DNA from: Daucus carota subsp. sativus | Taxonomy: Eukaryota; Streptophyta; Magnoliopsida; Apiales; Apiaceae | Direction of reading: 5' to 3' | NCBI RefSeq assembly: GCF_001625215.2 | Contig: NC_030388.2 | Location: 21,378,558 to 21,442,557 of the forward strand | DNA: 64,000 nucleotides | Shown here: piece by piece, positions 10,488 to 23,613 of the stretch | How the letters are laid out: each line of letters begins with the position of its first letter | Position numbering within the stretch: the stretch's first letter is position 1 | Notes under the pieces: generated by a model | Database searches by the model: none | What the model was told of the DNA's origin: nothing | The model's input: the letters and a program-made list of their open reading frames with translations, nothing else | Position numbers and translations under genes: made by a program

Positions 10488-10495
10488 GAAACTTT

Positions 10496-11294
10496 AATCA
10501 TCACTTTTAAATTGAATGGAGACATTTTTTATTTTTTCCGACAAGATCGGGTTCCGAATATAATCTAGTTCCGGTCAAATTTCATATCACATTTGAAGGA
10601 CATGTTTGGTATTGAAACCAGTGAAAACCCATAAAAGTATCTCCAGGTTGAGTAATGCTAAAATCTGACAGTAAAGGACTGTATGTGTACTGCATTATGC
10701 TCCAGGCAGCATCCTTCTGAACCCATTACTTCTTTTGTGTATCATGTTAAAATTTTGAAACCAAAAGAATTCAAAGTCTCCATTACATTTATATCTTTGG
10801 ACAAGAAGATACACTTGTCTTGTTACACTTTTGACATCTGTTATTACAAGAAGTGTGCATCTTTAGTGTGTTTGTTTCCTTAAACATTTCTTGAAATTCT
10901 TAAGAATCCAGTGTTTGTAAGACTATCTCATTGATCAAGTACTGGAGTTATTTTGCTGTGTTTTTAGGGAAGTTTGTGAATGCAAGTTTGATAACACTCT
11001 GTTTAGCTAGTATATATGGAAAGATGATCGCAGTTCTGTTGGACAATGAAGAAAGGACACATCTACTCACTGGATATTCTGATTGTTTGGTTGTTGTACC
11101 CAAACAAGTCATCTTTAAGATCAAGATTTCCAAGAATCTCAATTGATAGCCAACTTGAAAGAGAAACACAAGTAGTTACTAACCGATTATACATTTTATA
11201 CATTTTTCCAGGTATCTGAAGTCCGTGGATTAGTAATAGAAGCATACGCATCACAAACAAACTTCGATGCCAGTAGCATTGTTCCAAGGAGTGA
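10496..11294. other. Spacer between MITE and dioxygenase copy 1
   Basis: No gene recognised. Short open frames here are not supported by any motif. It should contain the 3' UTR of dioxygenase copy 1. Confidence 0.45.
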
Positions 11295-14200
11295 TCACTG
11301 GTCATTTCCTGTATTTCCAATGTTGTTGGCTCTATACCTCTCCTTTAGGTAGTCTCCGCTTCGAATTGGTGGAAACCTACACAGTTTACATTTAAACCAA
11401 AATTTGTTTCACAATTTTTTCTATCAAATAAGGTTGGTTCGTGATGGATGAGTGTATATAACATAAAAGAAGATAATCCATTATATGATATAAAAATATA
11501 TATAATGCACGCATGCATGGAAATTGATAAGAGACGCCTCGGATATAATACCTTGGAGGAGATGCCTCACTGCAGCAACTTTTGAGGCACTTAACGACAC
11601 TGTCTGGGAACGGATTGAGAAAGAAGGCCATCTGATTCATTAGGCACATAAATTTATGTTACATGAAAAACAATGAATTGAGCAATCAGGAAGACGTGGA
11701 AAATTCATTCAGCTCCTCTATTAAGCACAAGACATTCTTAATGTATTTGTATGATCCTCTATTATGCTGCTAGGTTGAGCAACTCAACTCCAGTATGCTT
11801 GAACTTATCATAGAGACTGGTACACTTGATGCAGGGGATTATGATTTACGCATGTATTCGAGTCAAAATATAACTTCATTTTGTCTTTAAAACAAAACAA
11901 AACGAAACAAAAAAAAACATCCCCGTGTCGTATGACCTTCCTCGCCAGTATGCCTAAGTTTATAAAATGTCATTTACATTTACAAGTCCAAATGTAAATG
12001 ACATTTTTTCTTGTTTACTTTTTCTGTTTTTATAAAAGCACTAAGTTTATTTTCTAAGAGTTTCTGTTCTATGTAAACTGAGGAAAGTGATCCGAAGCCA
12101 GTACACTCCAACAAAGCAGAATATGGTCAGAGACAAATAACATGCACAACAGGATATGGAGGGTTGGAGGAGGAGTTTGGGGGGGGGGGGGGGGGGGGGG
12201 GGGATAAAATAGGTAAACAGGTGTTAATTACAGAATATCGCTCTTGTCCAGTTCGAATCACTCTGTGCAGTGTTGATCTGCAGATTAAAAAGGCAAATAA
12301 GAAGCAATAGGAAATTATGTTACGCGAATGTCAATCTAGGAAACAGAAGACAAAGGTGTTCATCCAAGAGGTAATACCGATACAGGCAATTAGTCCACCT
12401 CTCCATCATGTCCCCGATGTTAACTACAAAGGCCCTGCATAAACATTTACAGCCAGGAAAGGGTTCTAATTATACATATTTCCTGGTACAAAAATCAATC
12501 AATAATATGCAACGACTAATGAGAGATTGGGTCATTGGTTATATAATGCAAGGAGATAAACTTGTACATTATGTGAAAACAAAAACCCCCCAACCCCCTT
12601 AAAAATTATGCACTCTTTGCATAACTCCAAATTATTTTTTTGCAACTGGTCCATACAAGTTCTAACTCAGATAAATATTACTTGTGTATTGAACTTCTAA
12701 TTTTCTTGCCTATTTTTGTCAATATCTCCCTTTAACATCATAGAACTAATAACTTTTCAGAAGAAAAAAAACTGACTGATGTTCTCCAACTCACAAGAGC
12801 TTTGTGATTATGGACTTACCCGCTAATATGAGGTACATCTTCCCAGACCTGTGGCTTTTTAGTTTTTTCCCTGCACACCTGTGAACTTCGAATGTTTAAC
12901 CAAATGGCAAAGACATGAATAAGGATATTAAAGCTAAGCAACATATTAAACATACCTGAAGTCCAGGAACCCCATCAGTCACTAAAAGAGTCATCATTCC
13001 ATAATCTGAATGAGCTGATGAACCTAAAACCTTCTCGTCCAAAACACCCTGTTCACCTGAAAATGAAAAGCTCAATAAACATTTTTTCCGAAGCATCCTC
13101 TTGATCTCATGTTCCGGCAAGCAAAATAATACAAGAGAGCATAAGCTCGTTCACGTGCGCACTCAAGTTTATTCCTATGTAAGAGACCTCCTGGATTACT
13201 GAAACTTTAGATAAATAAAAAGAAACAACAAAGCAAGAAACATTTGAACAAAAAAGGACCAACAAAGATTAGGATCGAATGGTAAAAAAAATTATTATTA
13301 ACACAGTGAACTGTTCTATACATACTTATGTGCAACTAAGATTGAAGGGATGATGTTATATTAACAATGACTTAATTGATGCAATCCCGTATAAATCAGG
13401 TTATTTTTGTCAGATAAAGAAGTACTTCTATAGATAAGCACCTAGTCAGCCAAAACAACTCGCAACAAATAGATGTCACATTCACAATAAGACCAACAGA
13501 AGGCACAACACACATTTTCAAAGATTATTAAGTTTGAAAACCTGGATAGTGTAGTAGACGAAGAAAGGGGTCCATGGGTCCATCTTTTTCAAAAAAGTCT
13601 TCTTCTAGGTTTAAAGCCAAAGCAATCAGAGATATCAACATTCTTCCAGCAGCCCTAAGAAAGCACACACCAGTATAATATCAGAATGTCACAAGGTCTT
13701 GTTGCGACCTCACATCTCAAATAAGAGAAGAAAATACAACATTGATCATACACAACATATCTCGCATCAGATAAGCAGGATCCACACCCACATAGAAAGA
13801 ATTTATGGTATAAAAACACTCATATAAGGCATTACTAGACACAAACTTATTATTAGGAGCAGGCTTGGGTTATGCTGATGCAGATCTGATCGTAGCAAGG
13901 AGAAATTTAACAGAAATGTGTGATTGAGCTAACACAACTTTCTACATTATCCATAAAGGTAATTTGACTGATTCCCATCATCAGCCAATTAACACATAAA
14001 AACGCTGAAAATGTGACTACGACAGAGTATTACTTACCTGACTTTTTCATAGTATAGTTCCATTGTGAATCTCCAAGATGGTAATATGTCTGAATTTCGC
14101 CAAGCATAAAAAAATAGTTTGGTGATCTCAAACTACAAGGATATAGTGTATGTGCGGTCCTTCAGATCATAATTATTACAATGGTATATTACGCGTAAAT

Positions 14201-16737
14201 TATGTAATGAGGAAATATATTTTACAACTCGGCTACAAACTACATATTACCCTACTAAATACCTCAATAATTTTCCAGTATCAAGGAAATGAAAAGAATG
14301 CAAATAAAAAATGCTTGCTCATCAACCGACATGGGTTAGTATAAACATACCTCGCGAAGGCCACTGGTTCAGATAGCTCTTATCATCTTCTACAGGACCT
14401 ATATAGATTGTCTCTTTCACATCACCTGCATTAACTTAGCTGATGGAGTCAATACAAACAATGTGAATTAACAAGTAAGAAGACTACGAACTGAATGGCC
14501 TAAGTGGTAATTGGACATGAGGACAGTAAAATTTCATTCAAGATCATAATCTTTTTATAAAGTACCTAGTCTTTCAGAACAAAGTGGAGTGTAACCTCTG
14601 TGCTCCTTCCAAGCCAATTTCATCTTCTCTTCGAGGGGAAGAGAAAAGAAGTTCTTGCTCTCTTCAAGCGCTTTTTGTATCAACTCAATTTCTATTCCGT
14701 GATTAATGAGATAAAAGAAACCAGTGTCCTTACATGCCTACACAAATTATTTGCAAAATTTTATATGAAATCTTATGAATCATACAGCTTTAACATGGCT
14801 ATGACTTTCTGCTAATTTTATGTTTAGGGATAAAGACCGATAAATTTGTTAATTGTTAGTGCACTTGATAGTCGTATTGACCTTGTATAATATGTTGATT
14901 TGTCATGGCACATGATAGCCGTAATAACCTTATATCTTGAATTAATTTGTTAGTGCACTTGATAGTCGTAATAACCTTGTATCCGGAACTGGCTTATGTT
15001 GTTAATTTCTTTTTGCTTGCATGAAAGTGTAAATATGAAGTACTAACGGTGTATTCGATTGGGATTTTGAAGCATTGTGCTTAAATTCTAAGGAATCTAT
15101 ACAACTCTGCAATATTTTTATCAAGAATTCGCATAAAATCAAAATCACATACAATCCATTAAAATCCAAGTCGAATACACCCCCTAACATACGGGTGTAG
15201 GCCCTGACAGTCACATTAATTAATAATATGGCCCTGAAAGTCACAGTAGGTTAAAATGGCCCTGATTGTCACAACAAAATGTCACTTAAAATTCCGTTTA
15301 TAATGAAACGTCACTTCGGTTGGCGTTTATATTTTTTTTTCTCTTAAAAAAAGCCAAGACGCAATTGCGTCTAACGTTTCATCATTGTTTTAAAACTACA
15401 GAACATAAACGTGGTTTTGACCAACGTTTTACACATTTTTTAATTTTTTAAAAAAATCTAAAAAGCCTTGCGACGTGAGTTTAAACGGCGTTTTGCTTCC
15501 AAAACACAGCTTTAAGCTGCGTTTTACCTCCAAAACGCAAGTTCAAGAATATTATTTTTTTAATTAATTTAATTTTAAGATAAATAAATCATTCTAAAAC
15601 CCAAATATGAACCCTAAAATATTAAAAATTATTAATCAATATTTTTAAGATTAAAATTTTAATTTGGTTCCTCGGCTTCAGGGCCTTCGGCCCTTTAGCC
15701 TCGCATTAATTAGGGTTTAGGCTCGAGGGAGTAGGGTCCCGGCCCTACACCCTCAATCCTAAACCCTAACGTTCGGCCAATTAATTTACAGTAGGAATTA
15801 ATCACTCTGCAACCCAAACCTAAACCCTAAATGTTAGCGATTGTAAATTTATTTATTCCGCCGTATTCTCGGCTTCAGGGCCTTCGGCCCTTCAGCCTCG
15901 CATTAATTAGGGTTTAGGATCAAGGGAGTAGGGCCTACCGGCCCTACACCCTCAATCCTAAACCCTAACGTTCGGCCAATTAATTTACAGTACGAATTAA
16001 TCATTCGGTAACCCAAACCTAAACCCTAAATGTTAACGATTATAAATTTATTTATTCCGCCGTATTCTCGGCTTCAGGGCCTTCGGCCCTTCAGCCTCGC
16101 ATTAATTAGGGTTTAGGCTCGAGGGAGTAGGGCCTACCGGCCCTACACCATCAATCCTAAACCCTAACCGTCGGGTATTTTAATTTTAAGTATAAATAAA
16201 TCATTCTAAAACCCAAAAATGAAACCTAAAATATTAAAATTATTAATTTCAACTTTTTTTATAGATTAATATTGCCCTGTAAGACACACCAAAACATTAA
16301 ACATTGCGTCTGTATTGTGTAAACATAATGGTGAAACGCGGGTCTGGGTAACGTTATTAGCTGATAAAATATATTAAACATATGAACGCCACTTCATATG
16401 GCGTTTGGGGTGGAAAGTGTTGAACATTAGTTGAAGCCACGTTACAGAGTGACAATAAGGGCCTTTATTTAATCCGGTGCCAATTGGGGCATTTCAAACC
16501 GTAAAAGTGCCACTGGGGGCATTTTCTCCTAACATACATGGTGAAATCAGAATCTTGGATATAATAAGATAAAAATGGCAGAGAAAAAATATAAAAACAT
16601 GGAAGTCTATAATATAAATATAAGAAAAAAGTAGCAACCTGGTGGATAGAGGTGGCAGTGGCAAGACGATGAGAAGAAAGAAGGTCGATCACCGGTAGTT
16701 TTAGTGATTCAACACCATTGTTTCTGTCGGCCATCAT
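11295..16737 (-). CDS. 2-oxoglutarate/Fe(II)-dependent dioxygenase, copy 1 (311 aa, 11 exons)
   Basis: Enzyme of the plant DOXC-like group with the isopenicillin-N-synthase fold; it resembles uncharacterised Arabidopsis proteins such as At4g16770. Substrate unknown. Exons, 5' to 3' on the minus strand: 16639-16737, 14566-14737, 14351-14425, 14038-14089, 13542-13654, 12956-13056, 12820-12878, 12378-12434, 12232-12277, 11552-11631, 11295-11376. They sum to 936 bp and all junctions keep frame. The iron ligands are H186 and D188 (AHSDYGM) and H247 (STLHRVI). The 2-oxoglutarate anchor is R256-x-S258. The N-terminus holds LPVIDL and GFFYLINHG, typical of the family. Exon 2 is 21 bp shorter than in copies 2 and 3 and the C-terminus differs. 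All introns read GT-AG. Intron 1 carries MITE- and MULE-like insertions. Very likely functional. Confidence 0.88.
11964..12007. repeat. Perfect 18-bp inverted repeat in a dioxygenase copy 1 intron
   Basis: AAAATGTCATTTACATTT at 11964-11981 is exactly mirrored at 11990-12007 with an 8-base loop. It lies in the intron between the ninth and tenth exons. Confidence 0.8.
12179..12203. repeat. Run of 25 G in an intron
   Basis: An uninterrupted G tract on the plus strand, so C on the transcribed sense strand, near the 3' side of the dioxygenase copy 1 STLHRVI exon. The true length may be uncertain in an assembly. Confidence 0.85.
14853..14995. repeat. Imperfect 48-bp tandem repeat, three units
   Basis: The phrase TTAGTGCACTTGATAGTCGTA and its variants recurs at about 14853, 14901 and 14949, each followed by a ..ACCTT(G/A)TAT.. 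segment. It lies in intron 1 of dioxygenase copy 1. Confidence 0.7.
15047..15184. mobile_element. Small MITE, 138 bp
   Basis: Inverted ends GGTGTATTCGATTGGGATTTT and, from the right, GGTGTATTCGACTTGGATTTT, flanked by TAA on both sides (15044-15046, 15185-15187). A 3-bp TWA duplication suggests the PIF/Harbinger (Tourist) group. It lies in intron 1 of dioxygenase copy 1, directly beside a larger insertion. Confidence 0.65.
15193..16527. mobile_element. MULE-like non-autonomous element with telobox-rich tandem repeats
   Basis: A 1335-bp block in intron 1 of dioxygenase copy 1, flanked by the 10-bp direct repeat CCTAACATAC (15183-15192 and 16528-16537). Its ends are weakly inverted (GGGTGTAGGCCCTGACAGTCAC versus, from the right, GGAGAAAATGCCCCCAGTGGCAC). 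Motifs of the type GGCCCT..TTGTCAC recur in inverse orientation near both ends. Target duplications of 9-10 bp are typical of Mutator-like elements. The centre contains three tandem units of about 197-200 bp. No transposase frame was found. Confidence 0.6.
15671..16175. repeat. Three tandem units of about 197-200 bp rich in teloboxes
   Basis: Units start with CTCGGCTTCAGGGCC at 15671, 15868 and 16068. Each has a GGGCCTTCGGCCC hairpin, TTAGGGTTTAGG, and AAACCCTAA-type motifs (plant telobox, telomere-repeat sense and antisense). The third unit is cut short. GC content is clearly above that of the surroundings. Confidence 0.85.
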
Positions 16738-16819
16738 CAGCAGTTGAGTTGTTGCTTGTCTCTCTGGACCAGCTTATCTCTACTCTATGGTTTGCTCTGC
16801 TCTAATAATACAATGTTTA

Positions 16820-17096
16820 CTCCTTTCTGTTCCTACCTATTTCTTTAGGTTGATATTTCAAGTCTGGCATCACTCATTTTTCTTTCTTTTTTCATTATTT
16901 TATAATCCCACCATTTCACCCAATTCATTATACGGATTTGGACACGGAGAAAAATATGTATAAAGTAGTGGGAAAAAAAAAAAGTGACTGAAACAGTGTG
17001 GTGTGAAAATGAAGGAAAAATGAGAAAGTAGTGGGACTCATCAACTATTTTAAAAAAAGTTTTGTAATGTAAAAAAAATAAGTGGGACGGAGGGAA
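16820..17096. mobile_element. Stowaway-like MITE upstream of dioxygenase copy 1
   Basis: Left end CTCCTTTCTGTTCC, right end GGGACGGAGGGA, the degraded ends of the Stowaway (Tc1/mariner) consensus. It lies about 90 bp upstream of the start codon of dioxygenase copy 1, so within its promoter. Boundaries are approximate. Confidence 0.55.
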
Positions 17097-17950
17097 TAGT
17101 ATATATTTCTTAACCTCCATCTAATTAATGAGTCCCATCACATCACCCATTTTTATTTATATTGTTTTTATATCCGGACATCTTAATATATTCGGCCATT
17201 GTGGAAAGTGGGAAATTTCAAAAAGAAAATTTATATTCTTAACATTAAAATTCAGTCTTGAATTAAAAAAAATATATTGGAGCCTCCGGACATATAGCAG
17301 AAAGAGCACTGATTAACATTTAAGATGTGATTTCAGAGGATGTGGGGACTGGAAGTTTTTCCCGCACTCAGGATTTGAAGACCATCAATGCAATCTTATC
17401 TCTCGATGAGTTAAAGTGCGATTTACATGTCATGTTTTGATGTGTTGACTGTTGAGTTTAAAACGGTTTGGCATGATACCGACAAGGTGTTCACAAATCA
17501 CAAAGTACACCTTGACCAAAATATATTAAAAAAATTAATAAATTGCGACTTCAATGTATCATCAGGATCTTCCAATTATTGATCTTGCTATTCAATAATA
17601 CAGCCTATGATAATGACTCTAATGTCAAGCGAATGAATATCTTTCACATAAAAAAAAAAAAAAAAAAAACAGCCACTATGGCAACAAAGTTAATTTTCCT
17701 TTCAGTAGCCTAATGACTCAATTTCTTCAGATTTACCATGCAAGACGTATTGTTTGAATCAGGCCCCAGTATACAAGCTTTTATGTGAAAAACTAATTGC
17801 AAAATGGCCATATCATAATCGCATAGAGCCTCAAGTACAACCGATGATCAAAGACTCTTTCAATTGAAGTTCGATAGACTAGTGTTCTTCCAGGCAATGA
17901 TGATGTTTATAAGTTACCATATTCTGAATTAGCCATGTTCTGCCATCTTA
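17097..17950. other. Spacer between dioxygenase copies 1 and 2
   Basis: No gene seen. It includes an A run at 17649-17667 and should hold the distal promoter of copy 1 and the 3' UTR of copy 2. Confidence 0.5.
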
Positions 17951-20900
17951 CTAACTATATGTAAGTCTAATCTTCTCGTCTAGGTAATCCCCGCTCCGAA
18001 TTGGTGGGAACCTACACACACAAAGTTAAATGCAAATCAAATTTTATTTGCCAATATCCTTCTTAGAAACATGGTGCCTCGATATGGATCAGTTCTTAAC
18101 ACAAATAAAAACTGCATGGAAATTAATAAGAGGCGACTCAGATACAATACCTTGGAGGATATGCCTCACTATAGCAACTTCTCAGGCACTCTACCAAAGT
18201 GTCCGGGCATGGATCAACGAAAAAAGCCATCTATAGATTTGGTTTGAACAGTTTACTGTCAGCTTTTCACACAAACCACATGTTATAGGAAACCCATTAA
18301 CTTAACAAAAAAATCGAAGGTCAGCATGTGCAAAATTCATTTAGCATGAAACCTACTTAATCTACTTGTAAGGTCTTCTATAATGTTGGTTCTAGGTCGA
18401 GCAACTTCACAGGAAACTCACATGCTTCAACTAATCATAAAGAGACTACCAGGGTCCAGGCTTGACACAGTATCTACACAGGCACAACTTCTTTATTTTC
18501 CCTGACATGCATCCCTATGCTACATAATTACTTTCATAGCCAATATGAGCCTAAATACACAAGATGTTCTTTTTTTTTCTATTTTCATGAACAAACTAAT
18601 GTCATAATTCCTAAGTTTTTAAAACAGAGGATATTGATACAAAGGTTTCATCTATGTACGAACACAGCAAAATTGGTCAAAGACAAGAATGCTACATGCA
18701 GCACGAGATAGTCAGAATAGCACACATCACATGCAGAACAAGATACACAACAAAAAATATTAAGTATTACGAAAGCAAAGTGGTAAACAGATATAAATTA
18801 CAGAGTATCGTTCTTGTCCTGTTCGAATCACTCTATGCAGCGTCGATCTGCAATTTAAAGAATATGGAAATGTAACTAGGCATATTGGAAGGGCAAAATA
18901 AATTATAAGTGTGGATATAGGTAAGAAAAGATGAAAGTGTTTATCCAAGAGACAATACCGATACAGGCAATTCGTCCACCTCTCCATCAGGTCTCCAATG
19001 TTAACTACAAAGGCCCTGCATCAACATATGCAGCCATGGAAAGTTTTAAATTGTACATATATCTTGGTAGAAAACAATGCAAAACCATGACAGTGTGGGT
19101 CCATAGCTAAACATGCAATCTTGTGTTTTTCAAATTACAAGAAATTTGTAATCATGGACTTGCCCGCTGATGTGATTTACATCCTCCCAGACTTGGGGTT
19201 CTTGAGATTTTTCTCTACACACCTGTAAACTTTTAATAAAAAGTAATCAAATAGCAAAGACAAGTATAAGGGAATCACAGCTTACAAACACTTTAAAAAT
19301 CACACGTGCCTGAAGTCCAGGAACACCGTCACTCACTAGAAGAGTGATCATACCATAATCTGAATGAGCTGATGCACCTAAAACCTTTTCATCCAACATC
19401 CCCTGTTCAGCTGAAACCGAAAAACTCAGTTAATTATTTTCACCCAATGCCCTGTATATATCATGTGCCCAGACAAATTAGTCAGAGAGAGCATAAACTC
19501 AAGCTCAGGCAGACACACATGTTTGCATGCAGGAGAGCTCTTAAAAGATTATATAATAAAAAGTGACAAATGCAGGAAACAGGTAAACAAGAAAGGCTTA
19601 ACTATCCTAAGGGGAAAAAATTAATTAAACTAACAAGTCTATACATGAGCTTTTATGAAAATTAGGATCAAAAGGTAATGAAATATTGCAATATATTATA
19701 TGATGACTTGCCCATTGGGAAGGATTAGCTTACTTTCATTAACAAAATTACTTCTTTCATAATGTACTTTTCAGAACTAAGGGGGAGTTTGGTTTATGGT
19801 TAATGAGCCCGTTTAACAGGAATCAGAAATCATTCCCCAACTACACCTTGGGATTTCTTATCATTCAAATTCCCCAAAACCTACATTCTCATCCCCGATT
19901 CCCATTGCGATGAGCAATCCAAATGTCCCCCGAGTAATTTCTAAGTCAAAACAATGTGGCCATAACAAGTACCAGATGTCATCAAAAAATATTTAACACA
20001 AAAAGAAGGGAAAATGTTTGCAGATGATTTTCATAGAAGCTAACAGATATGTATTTAAGTTAAGATATTGTGCTGAACAATAAATTACTATATATTATAG
20101 GATGATATTAGCATTTAAGTCAAGATACGATGTTACAAATTTCATATATCCAAAAGTATAGCATTAAATAGAATAAACTGTTTAGTGTTAAGATAAGATG
20201 TGAAGAATGTTACAGATCATCTTATACAGATAAACCTGGATAGTGTAGCAGACGAAGGAAAGGATATAAGGGCTCAGCTTTTAGAAAGAAGTCCTCTTCC
20301 AGGTTTAAAGCCAAAGCAATCAGAGAGATCAATCTTCTTCCAGCAGACCTACAAGAGCATACACAACTTAAATGTCATAATGTTTTGCTGCAAGGACACA
20401 TTTTTCAAATAAACAAAAGCAGACAACATTGACAACACACGATATATTTTTTTTGATGATTAAACACACTCACACACCCGCCTTGTCTTTGACAAAGTTC
20501 GAACCCTCGACATCCTGTAAAGAAGCGAGAGAGACAACAGTGACAATACACATCATATTTAACAACAAAGGGGTAAGACCGACTTAGAATACTATTCCTA
20601 CACGCCTCCTCCAGCCATCCCACTTACACACACATGAGCACGTAGAAGGTATACATGATACATTAACACACAAATAAGTTATCAAAACATGGACAGAAGA
20701 TATTAAGAACGCAATTGCGTTAAGCTGATGCAGACTTGATTCTTGCAGTATAAGACAATAAGGAGATATTTTATGAAAACATGTAAGTAAGTTACCACAG
20801 CCTGCTAGAAAATAAAGCAAGGAAATCTGACTGAGATAAGATTGCTAATGAGAAGACTTACAGGACTTTTTCATAGTATAGTTCCATTGTGAATCTCCAA

Positions 20901-23560
20901 GACGGTAATATTTCTGAAATATATCAAGCAAGATAATATACATTAAAACAATCTGGAAAGACCGGGAAATATATTATATACAGTCCTTTAGATCATGGTA
21001 TAGATTAGCAAACTTACTTTACACCTGAGCTACAATGTACATATTTTCCTACTTCTTTCTGCCCACCTTAATTATTTTCTGATTTAAGGAAATGAAAAAA
21101 CATGCTTCATCACTGACAGACAGGGGTTCATAAAAGCAAACCTTGCGAAGGCCACTGGTTCAAATGGCTTTTGTCGTCATCTAGAGTGCCAATGTAGAAT
21201 GTCTCCTTCAAATCACCTGCATGTAAGTAGGGTGATAGAGTTTAAGTGGGTAATAGGGTATAGAAGGTCTGGAACAATGTCTGAGATCCAGATTTGGATC
21301 ATTAAATCCCTTTATTATATTAAATACTTTAATAAAGGGTTTCGCCTTGGATCCATTGCATTGCAATGACTAACAAGTTTTTTTCTCATTATAGACAAGC
21401 AAACAAAGTGCTTTCTTCCCCTCCAATTACAGCAATATTAGATTAATTGAGTATTTGATCCATATATGGCCAAAAGTACTATCAATTGTTATTAAGGCGA
21501 GTAAAATACAAACTGAGGTCATTTAAATTTGTAGTACCTTCGGAATGTAAGGAGGTATCAAGTTTTTCAGCGTAGAGTGGTGTGTAACCTCTGTGCTCCG
21601 TCCGAGGCAATTTCAGCTTCTCTTCGAGGGGGAGAGAAAAGAAATTCCTGCTCTCTTCAAGCGCTTTTTGTATTAGCTCATTTTCTACCCCATGATTTAT
21701 GAGGTAAAAGAAACCATAGTCCATACATGCCTAAACACATAATTTCCAAGTTTCTGTCAAATCTTAAGGATCGTAAGCCTTTAACATGACTAAATAGTGT
21801 AAATTTGTTATTATTCTTGTTTAAACAACCAAAACAGTTTTTTGTAGAACTAAGTATGATGAAAATACTATTATGTTCTAAGGATAACAAGATATATTGC
21901 AATTGCAGTTTACAGAATAACCAAAATTTCCTGCACTTTGCATGACGAAGAGCTTTGTAAAACATAGTTTGGAAGACACTAACATAAGGTACAACTAATT
22001 TTTGTCTTGGGCATACAAAAAATCTTATCAGAAGCTCTGCATATGGTAACAAAACGACGACTTTAAGTATACATGTAAAGTAGATGTTTCTGGTTGGTAA
22101 ACATGTTTGTATTGTCTCATTGCTCTCTAACTCAACAGCAGAGCTGGCATTAATTCCAGGGTACAGCAAACTGAAAATTTTGTTTAATAGAATTGGTCCT
22201 GAAATCTGTCTTTAGAACTGCAGTGCATGAATCAAGAGCTGTAAACGAACAAAGTTGCTCATTAAAAAGCTCGAGTTCGAACACCATAAGCACGGTTTGA
22301 TAAAAAAATTGAGCTCGGGTTCGAACAAAAAATTATGTTCGATATGAGTGTTTGACTTGAAGGTCGAGATTGAATCATACCTGACTTGACTCATTAAGAT
22401 ACAACTTGACTGGATAAGCTATAATATGCATGATTTTTTTTAATTGATTACTACTATAATTAATATATTACTTAAATTCTAAAGTCTATAAAAATTTTAG
22501 ATCGAGCATTAGTTTCTTGATTATTCAATATATTTTGGTTAGGGCCTCTTCTGGTGTGATGATACTGTCACTTAGACAAGCTCAAATAGGGACAAAGAAA
22601 ATCCACATCATGAACAACTCAAACTCGACAAGACTCAAAATTTAAGCGAGCAACTCGTTCTCGAATTCTAACAAAGAAATATGTTCAATAAGCTTACGGA
22701 GAAAGGAATGAAAACTATAAACATTCATATCAGTACACAATTCATCCTCTTAACCCATCCAAACACAAATAAAAATGTTTTCCCTCTACCCCCAAAGTGT
22801 CAGGTGAACTAAATTAGTTATGGATAGCATTTTCATTTATATCTCTCTTTTTTAAGCAAAGACTGGTTATAGCAATTTTAGCACGACTTGACCAAAAAAA
22901 GACAGGAGACCTGCTTGCTGCTTATTTTGCACTCACATAACAACATTTTTAATGTGTTAGTTTAAGTTTTAACACAGTACCAATGCCAAAAAACATTCTT
23001 ATTTTTGTTGGCAACCAAAAGGAAAAGAAAGAAAACACTAATAAGACAGACTAATGTATACATACGCTAAATTTGGCCAACCGAACGTGTCATTCTTCGG
23101 GGGTAATTAGTTAAGACAAAACAGCACATAGTTTCGTAGATGTTTACACAAGATCCAAAATACCTTATTAATTTTTAACCCAAATTTTCATTCAGATGGG
23201 TTATTTGTGTTCACATCAAAGTACAATAAAAAAGCTACAAAAGTGGTTCGAGTTTGCGGTTATACAAATTTAATTTGGGTGATTGACATAATAATATCTA
23301 TCAGAAAAGGTCAAAGCAGCAATGAAAGGAGTCATATTTATCATTTCAACTCCACCCTGATCTTGTATAATTCCCCAAATAAATGTCACTTAAAAATATT
23401 AAATTTTAAGTTGAGGGTGTATGAAGCTGTTTGCAAAGACCAAGTTAATACCCCTAGTTAAAGCTTTCAAACTTGAAGAGACAAGCAAAATACTTAAAAG
23501 TTAAAAGGCCAAGTAGAGACAGACAGAAAAAGAGAGGGGGGGGGGGGGGGGGGAGGGAGG

Positions 23561-23613
<53 letters not shown>

